A DNA stretch of 37,211 nt, taken from NCBI RefSeq assembly GCF_006265175.1, contig NZ_VDCQ01000085.1:1-37211 (forward strand), written 5' to 3'. The notes under the pieces were generated by a model, which made no database searches, was not told where the DNA came from, and worked only from the letters and a program-made list of their open reading frames with translations. The number at the start of each line of letters is the position of its first letter. Within the stretch, counting starts at the first letter, position 1. Positions 9,623 to 18,724 of this stretch are shown in pieces. Both the position numbers and the translations under genes were made by a program. Source of the DNA: Paenibacillus hemerocallicola. Its GTDB lineage: Bacteria; Bacillota; Bacilli; Paenibacillales; NBRC-103111.

Positions 9623-10612
9623 TCAGATGACGGCGACTTCCTCCGCTCTGCCGGTTTCGTGGGAGCGATATGCGGCATCGACGACGGCGGAGACGGTTTG
9701 GGCATACGTTCCCGTTATCGACAGCTCCGAGCCGTGCCCGATGGCGTTCAGCAAATCATCCCACTGCGGGGCGAACGGTTCGCCCGTTGCGCCCGTGTCG
9801 ACAGGCTCGTAGCCGTTTGCTCCGCTGATCCAAAGCCCTTTTCTCGCCGCGATTTTCAGCGCTCCGTCCGTAAACAGCAGCTCCGTCTCATTGGCCGGCG
9901 GCGCGCCGCGATAGCCGAAGAGCGAGACGGAAGCCGTCGCTCCGTGCGAAGTGCGCATAAGCAAGCTGGCGCTTCCTTCGACATTGCCCCGTTCGCCGTA
10001 ATGCGTCAGCTCCGCTTTTACGCTCGTTATTTGGCAGTCCGTCAACCACTGGATTTTATCGATCGAATGACTGCCGATATTGATGACGATCCCTCCGCCG
10101 GAAGTTTCCTTATCCAGAAACCAGGCCGGACGCTTCTCGTCGTAATAATACCCGTAGCGCCGATCGATGATCGTCACGAGCCGCCCCAGCTTGCCGGACT
10201 GAATCAGTTGCTTCGCTTTCACATTTTCCGCAAAATAATGCTGCATATGTCCCACGGCCAGCACAATGCCGCAGCGGGCAGCCGCAGCGTTGATGTCCGC
10301 GCATTCGCGCGCATTCATCGCCATCGGCTTCTCCAGCAGCACGTGGCACCCTTGCTCCGCGCACCAAATCGCCGCTTCTTTGTGCAAAACATGCGGCAGC
10401 GTAATGACGACAATGTCGGGCTTCTCCGCCTGTACCATCGCCCTGTAGTCCGTGTAAGGCCTGATCGCGTAAGCTTCGGCCGCCAAGCGAGCCCGCTCCC
10501 CGGCAATATCGGCGACGCCGACAAGCTCGGTTCGTTCGCTCGCCGCAAGCGTCCGCAAATGAAGGTTGGCGATCGTCCCCGCTCCGACAACAACTGCACG
10601 TAAAGTATGCAT
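9623..10612 (-). CDS. Gfo/Idh/MocA family NAD(P)-dependent oxidoreductase
   Basis: A 329-residue cytoplasmic sugar oxidoreductase, typical family length. The N-terminal Rossmann fold has the dinucleotide motif VVVGAGTIANLH (GxG at 10-12), and EKPMA near residue 94 supplies the family's conserved Lys95. A C-terminal alpha/beta substrate domain follows (GGGIVINIGSHSID). Family members oxidise or epimerise sugars, inositols and uronic acids; the specific substrate is not deducible. GAGGAG lies just upstream of ATG 10612. It sits between the solute-binding lipoprotein gene (90-nt gap) and the heparinase-like gene, so it probably processes a product of that enzyme. Confidence 0.85.
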   Translation of the reverse strand: MHTLRAVVVGAGTIANLHLRTLAASERTELVGVADIAGERARLAAEAYAIRPYTDYRAMVQAEKPDIVVITLPHVLHKEAAIWCAEQGCHVLLEKPMAMNARECADINAAAARCGIVLAVGHMQHYFAENVKAKQLIQSGKLGRLVTIIDRRYGYYYDEKRPAWFLDKETSGGGIVINIGSHSIDKIQWLTDCQITSVKAELTHYGERGNVEGSASLLMRTSHGATASVSLFGYRGAPPANETELLFTDGALKIAARKGLWISGANGYEPVDTGATGEPFAPQWDDLLNAIGHGSELSITGTYAQTVSAVVDAAYRSHETGRAEEVAVI

Positions 10613-10702
10613 CTCTCCATCTCCTCTATATGTCGGGGAACAAGTTTCGACTTGTTCCCCGGACTTCTGTATCTGCTACTTCTGCAAAATAAAACTTCTT
10701 CT

Positions 10703-12040
10703 TTATTTTCTCGCATTTTCTTCGATGATTTTGGTCGCTTCCTCTTCAATTGTGCGGAACGCGGTGTTCATGTCCGTCTGGCCCTTGACGATGGCTTCGA
10801 TCTGCTTCGAATACAGTGCTGAAATAGCCGCATCGCTGACCGTCATTTCCGGGAAAGCCGCAAATTTATTATAATTGACCGCATTCCAGTTTTTCCCTGC
10901 CGGCTTCGCTTCGGTTGCGAATACGCGCTTGATCGCATCCGTCTGCTTCGGCACGAGATAACCAATCTTGGCGAGGTCGCCGAGAACTTCATCCGAGACC
11001 ATATACTTGATCACATCCATCGCCGCTTCCCGATTCCGGGTCTGGTTCGTCAGCCCCCAAAGCGTCGAGTTCATCGGACTGCCGGTTTTCGGCGCTTCCT
11101 TAAAGCTCGGCAACGCTACCATATCCCAATTGACTTTTTCCTCCTGCAGTGCCTTGTCGATAATGCCGATATTGGCATTGAACAAAACCATCGCCGTGTC
11201 GCCTTCGGTCAGATTTTTCGCCCCGCCGCTGAACGCCTTGTTGTTCGACTTGAGTGCATCATTCAGAACAGAGTTGCCGTAAATAATCTGGAAGTACGAG
11301 CGCCAGCGCTCATCGGTATTGATCGTCGGCTTTTGCGTCTTCGTGTTAACCAACGGGATCGACAACTGATTCGTTGCCGTCATAATGCCGGTATTTCCGG
11401 CGAATCCGTAGTATTGTTTGCCGCCCTCGTTGCGGGTCATCTTGGCTGCAAGCTGCATCGCATCGTCCCAGCTCATCCCGTCCTTCGGATACGCTACGCC
11501 GAATTGGTCAAACAACGTTTTGTTGTAAAAGAGTACGTGGTTGATGGCGCTTCCACCCGGGATGCCATACATGCCGCCTTTGGAAATGCTGCGGACGAAA
11601 TTGACCAGTTGCTGTTCGAAATCCTTCGTCTGAACGCCGGCCTGATTGAGCAGCGGCTCCATATTGTACTGCAGCTTGTTAACGACTACGTCGTTCTCGA
11701 AGACGGTCGCGGCGCGGCCGATAATATCGATCGGCGTCCCGTTGGTTAGCAGATCGGTAATCTCCGATCCTTTTGTAGCCTGGTTATAGCGGTTAATCTT
11801 GTAGTCCGGAAACTTCTTGGCCAGCCGTTCGAGAAATTCCGGCGTAATCGTCGCATCGGGTGTCACGAGATTGATCTCGACCGGACCGCTCGGCTTCGCC
11901 GGCGCAACCGGCTCCGTTCCTCCGGCCGTCGCTTCTCCCGCTTCCGATTTACTTCCGGATCCTCCACCGCAAGCACTCAGCATGGCCGCCGTTCCCATAC
12001 CGATAATACCCAGCTTCAACCATCTATTCATGTTTTTCAT
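10703..12040 (-). CDS. Extracellular solute-binding lipoprotein, carbohydrate ABC transporter
   Basis: A 445-residue family 1-type substrate-binding protein. The signal peptide ends in the lipobox LSAC with Cys24 as lipidation site, followed by a Gly/Ser/Glu linker. The mature protein shows features of sugar-binding proteins, for example IPGGSAINHVLFYNKTLFD and DGMSWDDAMQLAAKMT. An AGGGGG RBS precedes ATG 12040. No permease or ATPase gene is present in the window, so it must use distant partners or is a leftover of a larger transporter operon. Its neighbours, a sugar oxidoreductase and a polysaccharide-active enzyme, point to oligosaccharide capture. Confidence 0.85.
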   Translation of the reverse strand: MKNMNRWLKLGIIGMGTAAMLSACGGGSGSKSEAGEATAGGTEPVAPAKPSGPVEINLVTPDATITPEFLERLAKKFPDYKINRYNQATKGSEITDLLTNGTPIDIIGRAATVFENDVVVNKLQYNMEPLLNQAGVQTKDFEQQLVNFVRSISKGGMYGIPGGSAINHVLFYNKTLFDQFGVAYPKDGMSWDDAMQLAAKMTRNEGGKQYYGFAGNTGIMTATNQLSIPLVNTKTQKPTINTDERWRSYFQIIYGNSVLNDALKSNNKAFSGGAKNLTEGDTAMVLFNANIGIIDKALQEEKVNWDMVALPSFKEAPKTGSPMNSTLWGLTNQTRNREAAMDVIKYMVSDEVLGDLAKIGYLVPKQTDAIKRVFATEAKPAGKNWNAVNYNKFAAFPEMTVSDAAISALYSKQIEAIVKGQTDMNTAFRTIEEEATKIIEENARK

Positions 12041-12099
12041 GGGTCAACCCCCTAATTTGAAATTCTCATTGTAAACTTCCGCCCTGCCTTCTGCTCCCG

Positions 12100-12527
12100 C
12101 TACGGATCCGACAGCTCAAGGAAAAACGGAATTGGCGCTATGTCGACAGCGGTCTCGCCCTGTTCGAGAGGCATCGCTCGCAGCTCGTTCATGTCCATGT
12201 AGCTGCTCAGAATCATCGAAAGCTTTCCCACCCGGCACAGCTTGTTCTGATCGAGATTTCATTCGGACAACGAATTGGGTGTAATATAAGGAAACTTCTC
12301 ATGGATTTTGTCTCCGAACCTCGCCATAAAGCTGGCTTCGTCGAAATCCCCGGGCGACGAATAAAACACCAGATCCATCGGTTGTTTTTGCTCCGGCGCC
12401 TGACCGGTTGCTTCGTCCGCTTTGTTACCGCTTTCATTTTGCCGCCGGCGCAAGCCGTCAGCGAGGCTGCCGTCAGCGAGGCTGCCGCCAGTACGGCGGC
12501 AAGCAGCCATCGTCGATCCCTCCGCAA
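12100..12527 (-). pseudogene. Broken solute-binding lipoprotein gene
   Basis: Pieces of a second sugar-binding protein lie here in different frames. One frame encodes a lipoprotein signal (LLAAVLAAASLTAASLTAC), read from TTG 12527 just after the regulator's stop. A second frame continues with MDLVFYSSPGDFDEASFMARF and stops at about 12259. A third frame resumes with GKLSMILSSYMDMNELR and ends at 12100. The middle of the gene, more than 200 codons, is missing. The last piece resembles a segment of the solute-binding domain in the adjacent regulator (GKLSMILNTYM). A 15-bp tandem duplication lies inside the signal-peptide region. At least one frameshift and a large deletion make function impossible. 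Confidence 0.75.
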
Positions 12528-12529
12528 GT

Positions 12530-13918
12530 TCAGTCGCCCGCTTCGCTCGCGCCCGCCCGCGTTTCGCCGGACAACGCGCCGCGAATCCGGTCGCACAATT
12601 CGTTTTCGTCAATCATATCGGCCAAATAAGCTTTCAATTGTTGAAATATTTTGGGCAAAGACATAACCGGGATGCCCAAATCGCTATGGGTGCGGTAGGA
12701 AAACATCATCTCGCGAAACAACGCGTAACGCTCCGGGCGGTTGATGCCGACAGACGTCGAGGCGGCCGGCGAATAAGTGGGCAGTTGCGTGCTCGGAATG
12801 CTGAGCGTATGCTCGTAAATGTAATTCTGCGCACCGGCCGAAACGAAATAATCGGCCAGCAGCCGCGCCTCTTCCTTGTGTGCGGACTTGGCGCTTATGC
12901 CGATGCCGAGAACGATAACAAGCGTCCGCGGCTCGTAAATGAACGGAACCGGCGCCACATCGTACTCCAGATTCGCATGTTTCCACAAGTTCAGCCCCAT
13001 GTAGGTGTTCAAAATCATCGACAGCTTGCCTTCCTCGAACATTTGCAAAATATCGCCGTTGCTCTCGGACAGAAACAGCGGGAACGCCTTCCGGTTATGA
13101 ATGATCCGTTTGTACACCTTCATGCTCTCCAGCAGCCGGGTGCCGCGCAAATCGTTCAACTGTCCTGCGTTCCATTCGAACCGTTCACCGCTTTGCAGCA
13201 AAAAAAGAGGCCATCGATTCGTATCCTGCGCGTGAAAGCTGAATCCGTATCTGCCTTTGCCGTCCGACAATTTCTCCGCGCAGCCGAGCAAGTTGTCCCA
13301 TGTCCAGCTTCCGTCCGGCTCCATCAGCCCGCATTCGCGGAAATGCGCTTTGTTGTAGCAAAGCACGATCGGCGAGAACACGACCGGCCGCATGTACAAG
13401 CTTCCCTCAACCGCAAACTGCCTGGCAAGTCCCGGGTACATGTCCTCGCGCCCGGTAAGCGGCTCCAGCTTCTTAATGGCTCCGTCCTCGACCATGCGCT
13501 GAAACTGATAATTATCGGCCAGCACCAAATCCGCGTCTCCCGTATTCCCTTGCCCATCAATCCCATGGGTCTCTACCGAAATCCACGGAAATTGCCGGTG
13601 GAAGTTGTCCAGCAGCCCGGAAAGCTCGAGATTGCGCTGCGCAACAACGTTGCGGGCCAGCACCAGCTTCACCGGAGGGCGTCCGGCCGCGACCCGGTTC
13701 CCGATTCTCGGCACCTTCTCGATCCAGCCTTCGCGGACGAGCGTTTCCAACGCGGTGCGCACCGCGTTGTTGCTCATGCGGAATCGTTCCATCAGCGTAC
13801 GCTCCGTCGGCAAATATTCGCCTAGGGCATAGCGGCCTTCGATCATTTCGTTGCGCAGCGTGCCGGCCATTTGCTCCAGTTGCCGGTTAAATTGTTCCTT
13901 GGTCGGTCGTATTCCCAT
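12530..13918 (-). CDS. GntR-type regulator fused to a solute-binding-protein domain
   Basis: A 462-residue cytoplasmic protein without a signal peptide. Residues 10-78 form a GntR winged helix (YLPTERTLMERFRMSNNAVR). From about 83 on it has a periplasmic-binding-protein fold of the extracellular sugar-binding type (FSPIVLCYNKAHFRECGL and WTWDNLLGCAEKL). This arrangement, a transporter-type binding protein reused as a ligand sensor on a DNA-binding domain, is common next to carbohydrate loci in Paenibacillus. GGAG lies about 10 nt before ATG 13918. As first gene of the series it probably controls the polysaccharide locus in response to a sugar. No clear operator was found. Confidence 0.8.
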   Translation of the reverse strand: MGIRPTKEQFNRQLEQMAGTLRNEMIEGRYALGEYLPTERTLMERFRMSNNAVRTALETLVREGWIEKVPRIGNRVAAGRPPVKLVLARNVVAQRNLELSGLLDNFHRQFPWISVETHGIDGQGNTGDADLVLADNYQFQRMVEDGAIKKLEPLTGREDMYPGLARQFAVEGSLYMRPVVFSPIVLCYNKAHFRECGLMEPDGSWTWDNLLGCAEKLSDGKGRYGFSFHAQDTNRWPLFLLQSGERFEWNAGQLNDLRGTRLLESMKVYKRIIHNRKAFPLFLSESNGDILQMFEEGKLSMILNTYMGLNLWKHANLEYDVAPVPFIYEPRTLVIVLGIGISAKSAHKEEARLLADYFVSAGAQNYIYEHTLSIPSTQLPTYSPAASTSVGINRPERYALFREMMFSYRTHSDLGIPVMSLPKIFQQLKAYLADMIDENELCDRIRGALSGETRAGASEAGD

Positions 13919-14193
13919 CGTTCAACGCTCCAATGTCGGTCATTTTCAACTACCGCTTAGTTTATCATGAACTTATACTTCCCGCCTCCCCGTCTGCATA
14001 AGTAACCCCTGAAACCGCCTTCTGACTCTCAAAAATAAGTTAACATGGGAGTCAAGGTTATAAAAAAACAACTTTCAAGAACAATTTCATTATATATGAC
14101 CAAAAAAAACGATGTCAATCCATATTTATCTAAGTCAAATTAATAAATTATTAATATTATCAGAGTCAAATGACTGTATTAGAAAAGCCCGTA

Positions 14194-14712
14194 TTATACT
14201 CTGTGGAGGTTGCGGTATTGGGAGGAACTCATCTTCATCGCTTTGGAAAATACCCGACTCAAGTAATAGGCGTTCTGGTAGCCGGTTTTGTGCGCAATCG
14301 TTTCCAGCATATCGTCCGTTTCGACCAACAAGGCGGATATTTTCTGAAGGCGCAGCGCGGCCATATTGACTGGGGGAAGTCCCTCCGTATAACGTAAAGA
14401 GATGATTTCGCGCGAGCTTTTCAGCTTCTCGACATAAGTCAGAAATGAAGATATTTGAGGAAACGTATACTTTCCGTAATACGGGAACGGGATCGCCGAA
14501 TTTTCCGAAAAGCAATGAAGCTCAAATACCGCAAAATGAAAAGCGATCGTTGTCATCGCTTTGCGATAAAGCACTTCGCCAGGCGGACGCCATCCAATTT
14601 CGTGGCGCCCGCGATCAGCCGGCCGTATTCGTCCGATAAGCGGCGCGAGCTTGCTTGCGATACGTTCTATCAATTGCCCCGCCGTTTCGCGCGGCTGCTT
14701 CGTCTCCTTCAT
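14194..14712 (-). pseudogene. Truncated AraC-family regulator
   Basis: The last 50 residues are a good second helix-turn-helix of an AraC regulator (IAHKTGYQNAYYLSRVFSKAM, ending SSSQYRNLHRV). The first helix-turn-helix is largely deleted: the chain jumps from REIISLRYTEG to ALRLQKISALL. The N-terminal sensing domain is short and matches nothing I know. The frame is open from ATG 14712, but the lost DNA-binding helices make it very likely non-functional. It sits beside another remnant, so this interval appears to be decaying. Confidence 0.6.
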
Positions 14713-14808
14713 GAAATCCCATAGTTTCCCGGAAGCAACGAATCTCTTTTCTGAAGGGTCGAGCGCAGGAAGCGGCTCCTTCCCGCCGTTCAGGACACAC
14801 AGATTGTG

Positions 14809-15408
14809 CTAGCGCCTGTAGCCGATGTACAGCCAATCGAGCTCTATACGGTCGACACGGCTCAGGACATGCCCGAGCAGCGCCGCAACGGTAGCCCGGC
14901 ATGTCTTGTCCCTGAAATCGCTGACGAGCGGATAAATGCCCTCCAACGGGAGCTCGTCGCGGAAAGACTCCCAGTACCGGTTGCCGGGCCACTGCGGCCC
15001 GTCGTGATCGCGCAAAAACGCCTGTTCGAACGGCGTCGGCTCATACGGAAGGTCCGGGCTCCACATCGCTTTCGCGAGCGTATCGAGCATCGGGACAAAC
15101 GGTCCGATACCGGGCTCGTACGCCTCGTAGACGACGCCGTCCACGCTCTCCTTCCGGAACGATCGGAGATCGTCCAAATAAATCGGCAAATTGGGCCACG
15201 GCAAAGCGAACAAGTTCTGGATCATCCTATTTTCAAAAACGTACAGTGTTCCCGGATAAGCGGCCCGCCATTCCCGGAGACGCTCGAACAAATACCGGTT
15301 GACCGGGACGTCCGCCGCCTGCCCGTCGACTTGATTTTCCGTGCCGTTCTTGTACGGGAAATCCGCATGCTCGAGCGACTCCCTGCTACAGATTGTGTTT
15401 GTGTTCAA
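14809..15408 (-). pseudogene. C-terminal fragment resembling DUF4838 proteins
   Basis: The open frame encodes NRYLFERLREW, LFALPWPNLPIYLDDLRSFR and LDTLAKAMWSPDLPYEPTP. This pattern resembles the C-terminal part of DUF4838 proteins, large carbohydrate-related proteins of about 700 residues. Only about 190 residues remain. The start has no ribosome binding site and the upstream sequence is a repeat cluster, so the N-terminal two thirds are lost. It probably belonged to the same carbohydrate locus as the AraC remnant. The family assignment rests on pattern memory and is moderate. Confidence 0.45.
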
Positions 15409-15524
15409 GGAAAGCGCAACATAATGCCGCCGGAGCGTTTTGCCTGTCGTTACTTATTGCGCGCCTTCGTTTAACAATGGTTGCCTTGATCGCCCGCTTT
15501 CGTCCCGACAGCGAAGGGATAGCG

Positions 15525-15712
15525 AAATAGCGGAAGGGGCTTCCGCTATTTGCCCGACACCGAACGTCCACCTCAAAATAAAGGAACCGTATTCCGCTAT
15601 TCGCCGTTTGCGCCTCTTATCTCCCCGAAAAGCTTGAATTAGCGGAACTCCATTCCGCTAAGTTCGGAAATATGCGGAAAACCGTTGCGCTAACGGAAGT
15701 CCGTTCCGCTAT
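15525..15712. repeat. Cluster of AATAGCGGAA...TTCCGCTATT palindromes
   Basis: Four palindromes lie at 15525-15551 (perfect 12-bp arms, 3-bp centre), 15575-15603, 15637-15662 and 15688-15712. The last three, with their spacing, recur at 32250-32392. The rest of 15409-15872 holds no gene, only the terminator at 15731-15760. Confidence 0.8.
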
Positions 15713-15730
15713 GGTTCCCAGTGCTTTTGC

Positions 15731-15760
15731 AAAAAAAACAGAGCCCCGTCAGCGGGACTC
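15731..15760 (-). terminator. Intrinsic terminator of the rtcB-kptA-tatD operon
   Basis: On the minus strand GAGTCCCG, loop CTGA and CGGGGCTC form an 8-bp stem (one G-U pair), followed by TGTTTTTTTT. It lies about 110 nt after the tatD stop. Confidence 0.8.
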
Positions 15761-15872
15761 CGATTCGTTCGCGGCGTTAACCGTCAAGCCGGTGCGGCTC
15801 CTATCGTTTGCCGGCCGGACACGATGCTTGCGGCCGCTCACCGCGCCATGCTCCGCAGCCGCGCCTGTGCGG

Positions 15873-16679
15873 TCAGGCCCCTCCGGCCAGCCCGAACAAG
15901 CGCTCCGCATTCCGCGTCGTCTCCGCGGCTACGTCCTCGAACGGCCGTCCCGCGCAGCTCGCTATCGTCCGCACGATATGCGGCAGAAAGGCCGGCTCGT
16001 TGCGCGAGTCGGCCGGCTTCGGGCGCAGGTCGCGCGGCGTGAGGAAGGGCGCGTCCGTCTCGACGAGCAGACGGTCGGACGGTATGCGCTTGACGAGCTC
16101 CCGCAGAAGTACGCCCCGCCTTTCGTCGCAAATCCAGCCGGTAATGCCGATGTACAGCCCCATGCTCACGTAGGCGTCCAGCTCCGTACCCGTCCCCGTA
16201 AAGCAGTGAACAACAGCGGCCGGATACCGTCCCGCGTAACGGGTCAATATGCGGGCAAAGTCGTCATGTGCCTCCCGCTCGTGCAAAAACAGCGGCATGC
16301 CCAGCTCGCATGCGAGCTCTACTTGCGCTTCGAACCAGAGGCGCTGCACGTCCCGAGGCGAGAAGTCGCGGTTATAGTCGAGTCCGCACTCCCCGATGGC
16401 AACCACTTGCGGCGACGACGCCAAACGTCTCAGCCGGTCGATCGTCTCCCGGCCGCATTGCTTCGCGTCGTGCGGATGCACGCCTGCGGTGGAATAGAGC
16501 GCCCCGGCAGCCTGACGGCCGACGTAGGCGGCCGCTTCCTCGCTGCTCCGGAGGCTCGTGCCCGTCACGATCAACGGTGCGACTCCGGTCTCCGCCGCAC
16601 GGCGAACTACCTCCTCCCGGTCCGCATGGAACGACCTGTGCATCAGATTGACGCCAATATCGATGAATAGATTTTTCAT
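15873..16679 (-). CDS. tatD: TatD family metal-dependent nuclease, E. coli TatD type
   Basis: A 268-residue TIM-barrel hydrolase. TatD proteins are metal-dependent 3'-5' exonucleases active on single-stranded nucleic acids. Metal-ligand motifs are visible: STAGVHPHD, GECGLDYNRDF (Glu97), PLFLHERE (His133), VVHCFTGTG (His158) and LVETDAPFLTPRDL (Asp209). The N-terminus MKNLFIDIGVNLMHRSF, with GLYIGITGWICDERRG and SRNEPAFLPHI, is much closer to enterobacterial TatD than to the usual Bacillota YabD/YcfH type. The start is ATG 16679 with AAGGAG 10 nt upstream; it overlaps the kptA stop as ATGA, so translation is probably coupled. Its place beside KptA and RtcB suggests trimming of damaged RNA ends. 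Confidence 0.9.
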   Translation of the reverse strand: MKNLFIDIGVNLMHRSFHADREEVVRRAAETGVAPLIVTGTSLRSSEEAAAYVGRQAAGALYSTAGVHPHDAKQCGRETIDRLRRLASSPQVVAIGECGLDYNRDFSPRDVQRLWFEAQVELACELGMPLFLHEREAHDDFARILTRYAGRYPAAVVHCFTGTGTELDAYVSMGLYIGITGWICDERRGVLLRELVKRIPSDRLLVETDAPFLTPRDLRPKPADSRNEPAFLPHIVRTIASCAGRPFEDVAAETTRNAERLFGLAGGA

Positions 16680-17251
16680 CCGGTACGTTCTCCTTCCCCG
16701 TTCGTTTCGATTTTGCAGCAGGAGGGCGGGACGAAATCGGCCAGCCATACTTCGTTTCCGGCATTATAAAACTTCACTCCAGCCCGCATAGCCACCGCAG
16801 TATTGACAGCCACGATCGCCAGTCGTCCCTTCCGGCTCCCCGCCAGCGTGGCGAAATGCTGCCCTTCCGATAGATGAACGTACTGCCGGCCCATCGGCCG
16901 AATCCCTTCCCGCAGCAGGACCGGAGCGGTTTCGCCACTCGTTCCGTGATACAGCACGGCAGGCGGGGTTCCTTCCGCGTAGCCTACTCGACTGTAGCTG
17001 TGTCCGTACCGGGCACGGATGCGGTCCCCGAACAGCTCGAACCGCTGTTTATCGGAGTCGCGCACGACCTCCCGGATCTGTTCCATCGTCAGCGCCTCCC
17101 ACCCGTCCAGCCTGCGGACCGCACGCAGCAGCTCTTCCGCCTCGGTCGAGCCGTCGCCCGGATCGAGCGCGATACCGAAGGCTAACGGGTCATGGCGCAG
17201 CATCTTTGTCATCAGCTTGCTTAATTTCTTCGAATTTTCCTTGCTTAACAT
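16676..17251 (-). CDS. kptA: RNA 2'-phosphotransferase KptA/Tpt1
   Basis: A 191-residue enzyme of normal family length. Tpt1/KptA removes an internal 2'-phosphate from RNA using NAD+, giving ADP-ribose 1'',2''-cyclic phosphate. Conserved elements are visible: MLRHDP (Arg19, His20), the RIRARYGHS segment (His84), LYHGTS (His102) and REGIRPMGRQYVHLS. It follows the short rtcB by 25 nt and overlaps tatD by 4 nt. RtcB ligation does not leave a 2'-phosphate, so the substrate here is not obvious. It may serve RNAs made by another ligase, or use the ADP-ribosyl transfer to RNA ends reported for some family members. Confidence 0.9.
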   Translation of the reverse strand: MLSKENSKKLSKLMTKMLRHDPLAFGIALDPGDGSTEAEELLRAVRRLDGWEALTMEQIREVVRDSDKQRFELFGDRIRARYGHSYSRVGYAEGTPPAVLYHGTSGETAPVLLREGIRPMGRQYVHLSEGQHFATLAGSRKGRLAIVAVNTAVAMRAGVKFYNAGNEVWLADFVPPSCCKIETNGEGERTG

Positions 17252-17276
17252 TTCATATCCCTTCTTATTCGCGTCA

Positions 17277-18503
17277 TTAATCTTTGTACGGATCGAATTC
17301 GTCCGCGCCGGCCATACAGACGCCGATGGGCTTCAGCACGTGCAGCACCTCGATCGTGTCGCGGTGTGCGTCGAGCACCTCTTGCAGCTTACGGTACACG
17401 AAGGGGCTTTCGTCCGTTCCGGCGCCGCGCAGCTCCACCCCGTAATCGCGAACCGCCTGCTTCATCCGCTCGACGGATATCGCTCCACCGCTGCGGGTGC
17501 GCGTCTTCCAGTTCATTTTGCCCGCCGCTTGCGTACGGCTCATGATGCGGCCCGCCCCGTGTACGGTGCTGTAGAAAGCATCGCGGTTTTCTTCCGTATC
17601 CTTGCCCCTCACGATCACGGAAATATCCCCCATGCTGCCTCCGATAAAGCCCGTTTGCCCGGGTGCCGACGGCGTGGCGCCTTTGCGGACGACGATGCAC
17701 GAGCGTCCCTCGTGCTCTTCCGCCCAAGCGAAGTTATGGTGGTTGTGCACGGCGAATTCCGCTTCCGTGCCGATTATCGCCAGCACCTCGTCGATGACGT
17801 GATCCCTGCCGGCGTAGGCATACCTTCCGGCCAGCTTCATAGCCCGGAAATACATGTCTCCGAGCTCCTTGCTCATCTCGAATAGCACGGGAGGCTGGTC
17901 CATCTTCTCGCCCGGAGCGTTGCCGAGAAATTCCCGATTTGCGGCCAGATTGAGAAAACCGCTCGCCGTCTTATGTCCGAACCCGCGGCTGCCGAAATGA
18001 TTCGCCACCCACAGCGCGCCCGTCGACGGCTCCTCGAACAAATCGACGAAATGATTGCCGCTTCCGACTGTCCCCAATTGATCGCGGGCGAGCGCCTTCA
18101 GCTTATCGTGCTCCTGCTTGCCGACCGCCCGGTAGACGGCCCAATCCGGGTCGTCGAACAGGTCGTGGTCGACCTTGACGTCGTTCGTCCGGCCGATGCC
18201 GAACGAGATGCGCGCCGCGATCTCGTCCATCAGCTTCGGCAGCCGGTGCTTGATGTCGCGCGCCAGCAGCTTCGTGCGGACCGCCTTGTTGCCGCAGGCG
18301 ATGTCGTAGCCGACGCCGGACGGGGAAATTTGGCCATCGTACGCCACGACTCCCCCGATCGGCTGGCTGTAGCCTTTATGGTGATCGGCCATAAGCAGCG
18401 TTCGCACGACGTTGCCTGTCGCGGCGCATGTGATCGCTTGGGACAGCGCTCCTTCGTCCGGGCTGCCCCAGACGCGGACGCCGTCTATCGTTTCGTATGC
18501 CAT
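17277..18503 (-). CDS. RtcB-family RNA ligase, short form
   Basis: A 408-residue RtcB paralogue, shorter than canonical RtcB. RtcB joins RNA 2',3'-cyclic phosphate or 3'-phosphate ends to 5'-OH ends with GTP and Mn2+. Catalytic elements are all present: GYDIACG (Cys70), LGTVGSGNHF (His151), ANHFGSRGFG (His169), AVHNHHNFAW (253-256), KGATPSAPGQ and TVHGAGRIMSR, whose His315 corresponds to the guanylylated histidine. In place of the usual HSGSR it reads NHFGSR. The start is ATG 18503 with AAGGAG about 10 nt upstream. It leads the rtcB-kptA-tatD unit. It is probably an active ligase of a different specificity from the full-length copy 2.5 kb upstream. Confidence 0.88.
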   Translation of the reverse strand: MAYETIDGVRVWGSPDEGALSQAITCAATGNVVRTLLMADHHKGYSQPIGGVVAYDGQISPSGVGYDIACGNKAVRTKLLARDIKHRLPKLMDEIAARISFGIGRTNDVKVDHDLFDDPDWAVYRAVGKQEHDKLKALARDQLGTVGSGNHFVDLFEEPSTGALWVANHFGSRGFGHKTASGFLNLAANREFLGNAPGEKMDQPPVLFEMSKELGDMYFRAMKLAGRYAYAGRDHVIDEVLAIIGTEAEFAVHNHHNFAWAEEHEGRSCIVVRKGATPSAPGQTGFIGGSMGDISVIVRGKDTEENRDAFYSTVHGAGRIMSRTQAAGKMNWKTRTRSGGAISVERMKQAVRDYGVELRGAGTDESPFVYRKLQEVLDAHRDTIEVLHVLKPIGVCMAGADEFDPYKD

Positions 18504-18589
18504 AATTGCTTCTCTCCTTATATAAATTTCCTTGGTTAGCTTACCGGAAAGTCGATACTGGTGCATATCCCGGCGATTAACGAACCAAA

Positions 18590-18724
18590 TTGTTCCTGCT
18601 TTGGTATAGAGAGACGGACGCCGTGGGCATACCCGTGGCGCTGTTCCACTACATGCTGATGGGTCTCGTCTCGGTAACGACCGTCACCTCGTTCGAAAGC
18701 GTCGGCGCGATTCTCGTCGTCGGC
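18590..18724 (+). pseudogene. Fragment of a metal ABC-transporter permease
   Basis: About 35 codons encode DAVGIPVALFHYMLMGLVS followed by VTTVTSFESVGAILVV, characteristic of the membrane core of manganese/zinc ABC permeases of the MntD/TroD/ZnuB type. Both flanks are lost: before it there is no membrane segment, and after GAILVV the expected AMLI-type continuation is replaced by unrelated sequence. It is therefore a short internal relic on the opposite strand to its neighbours, and its right edge near 18725 is a recombination junction. Confidence 0.55.
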
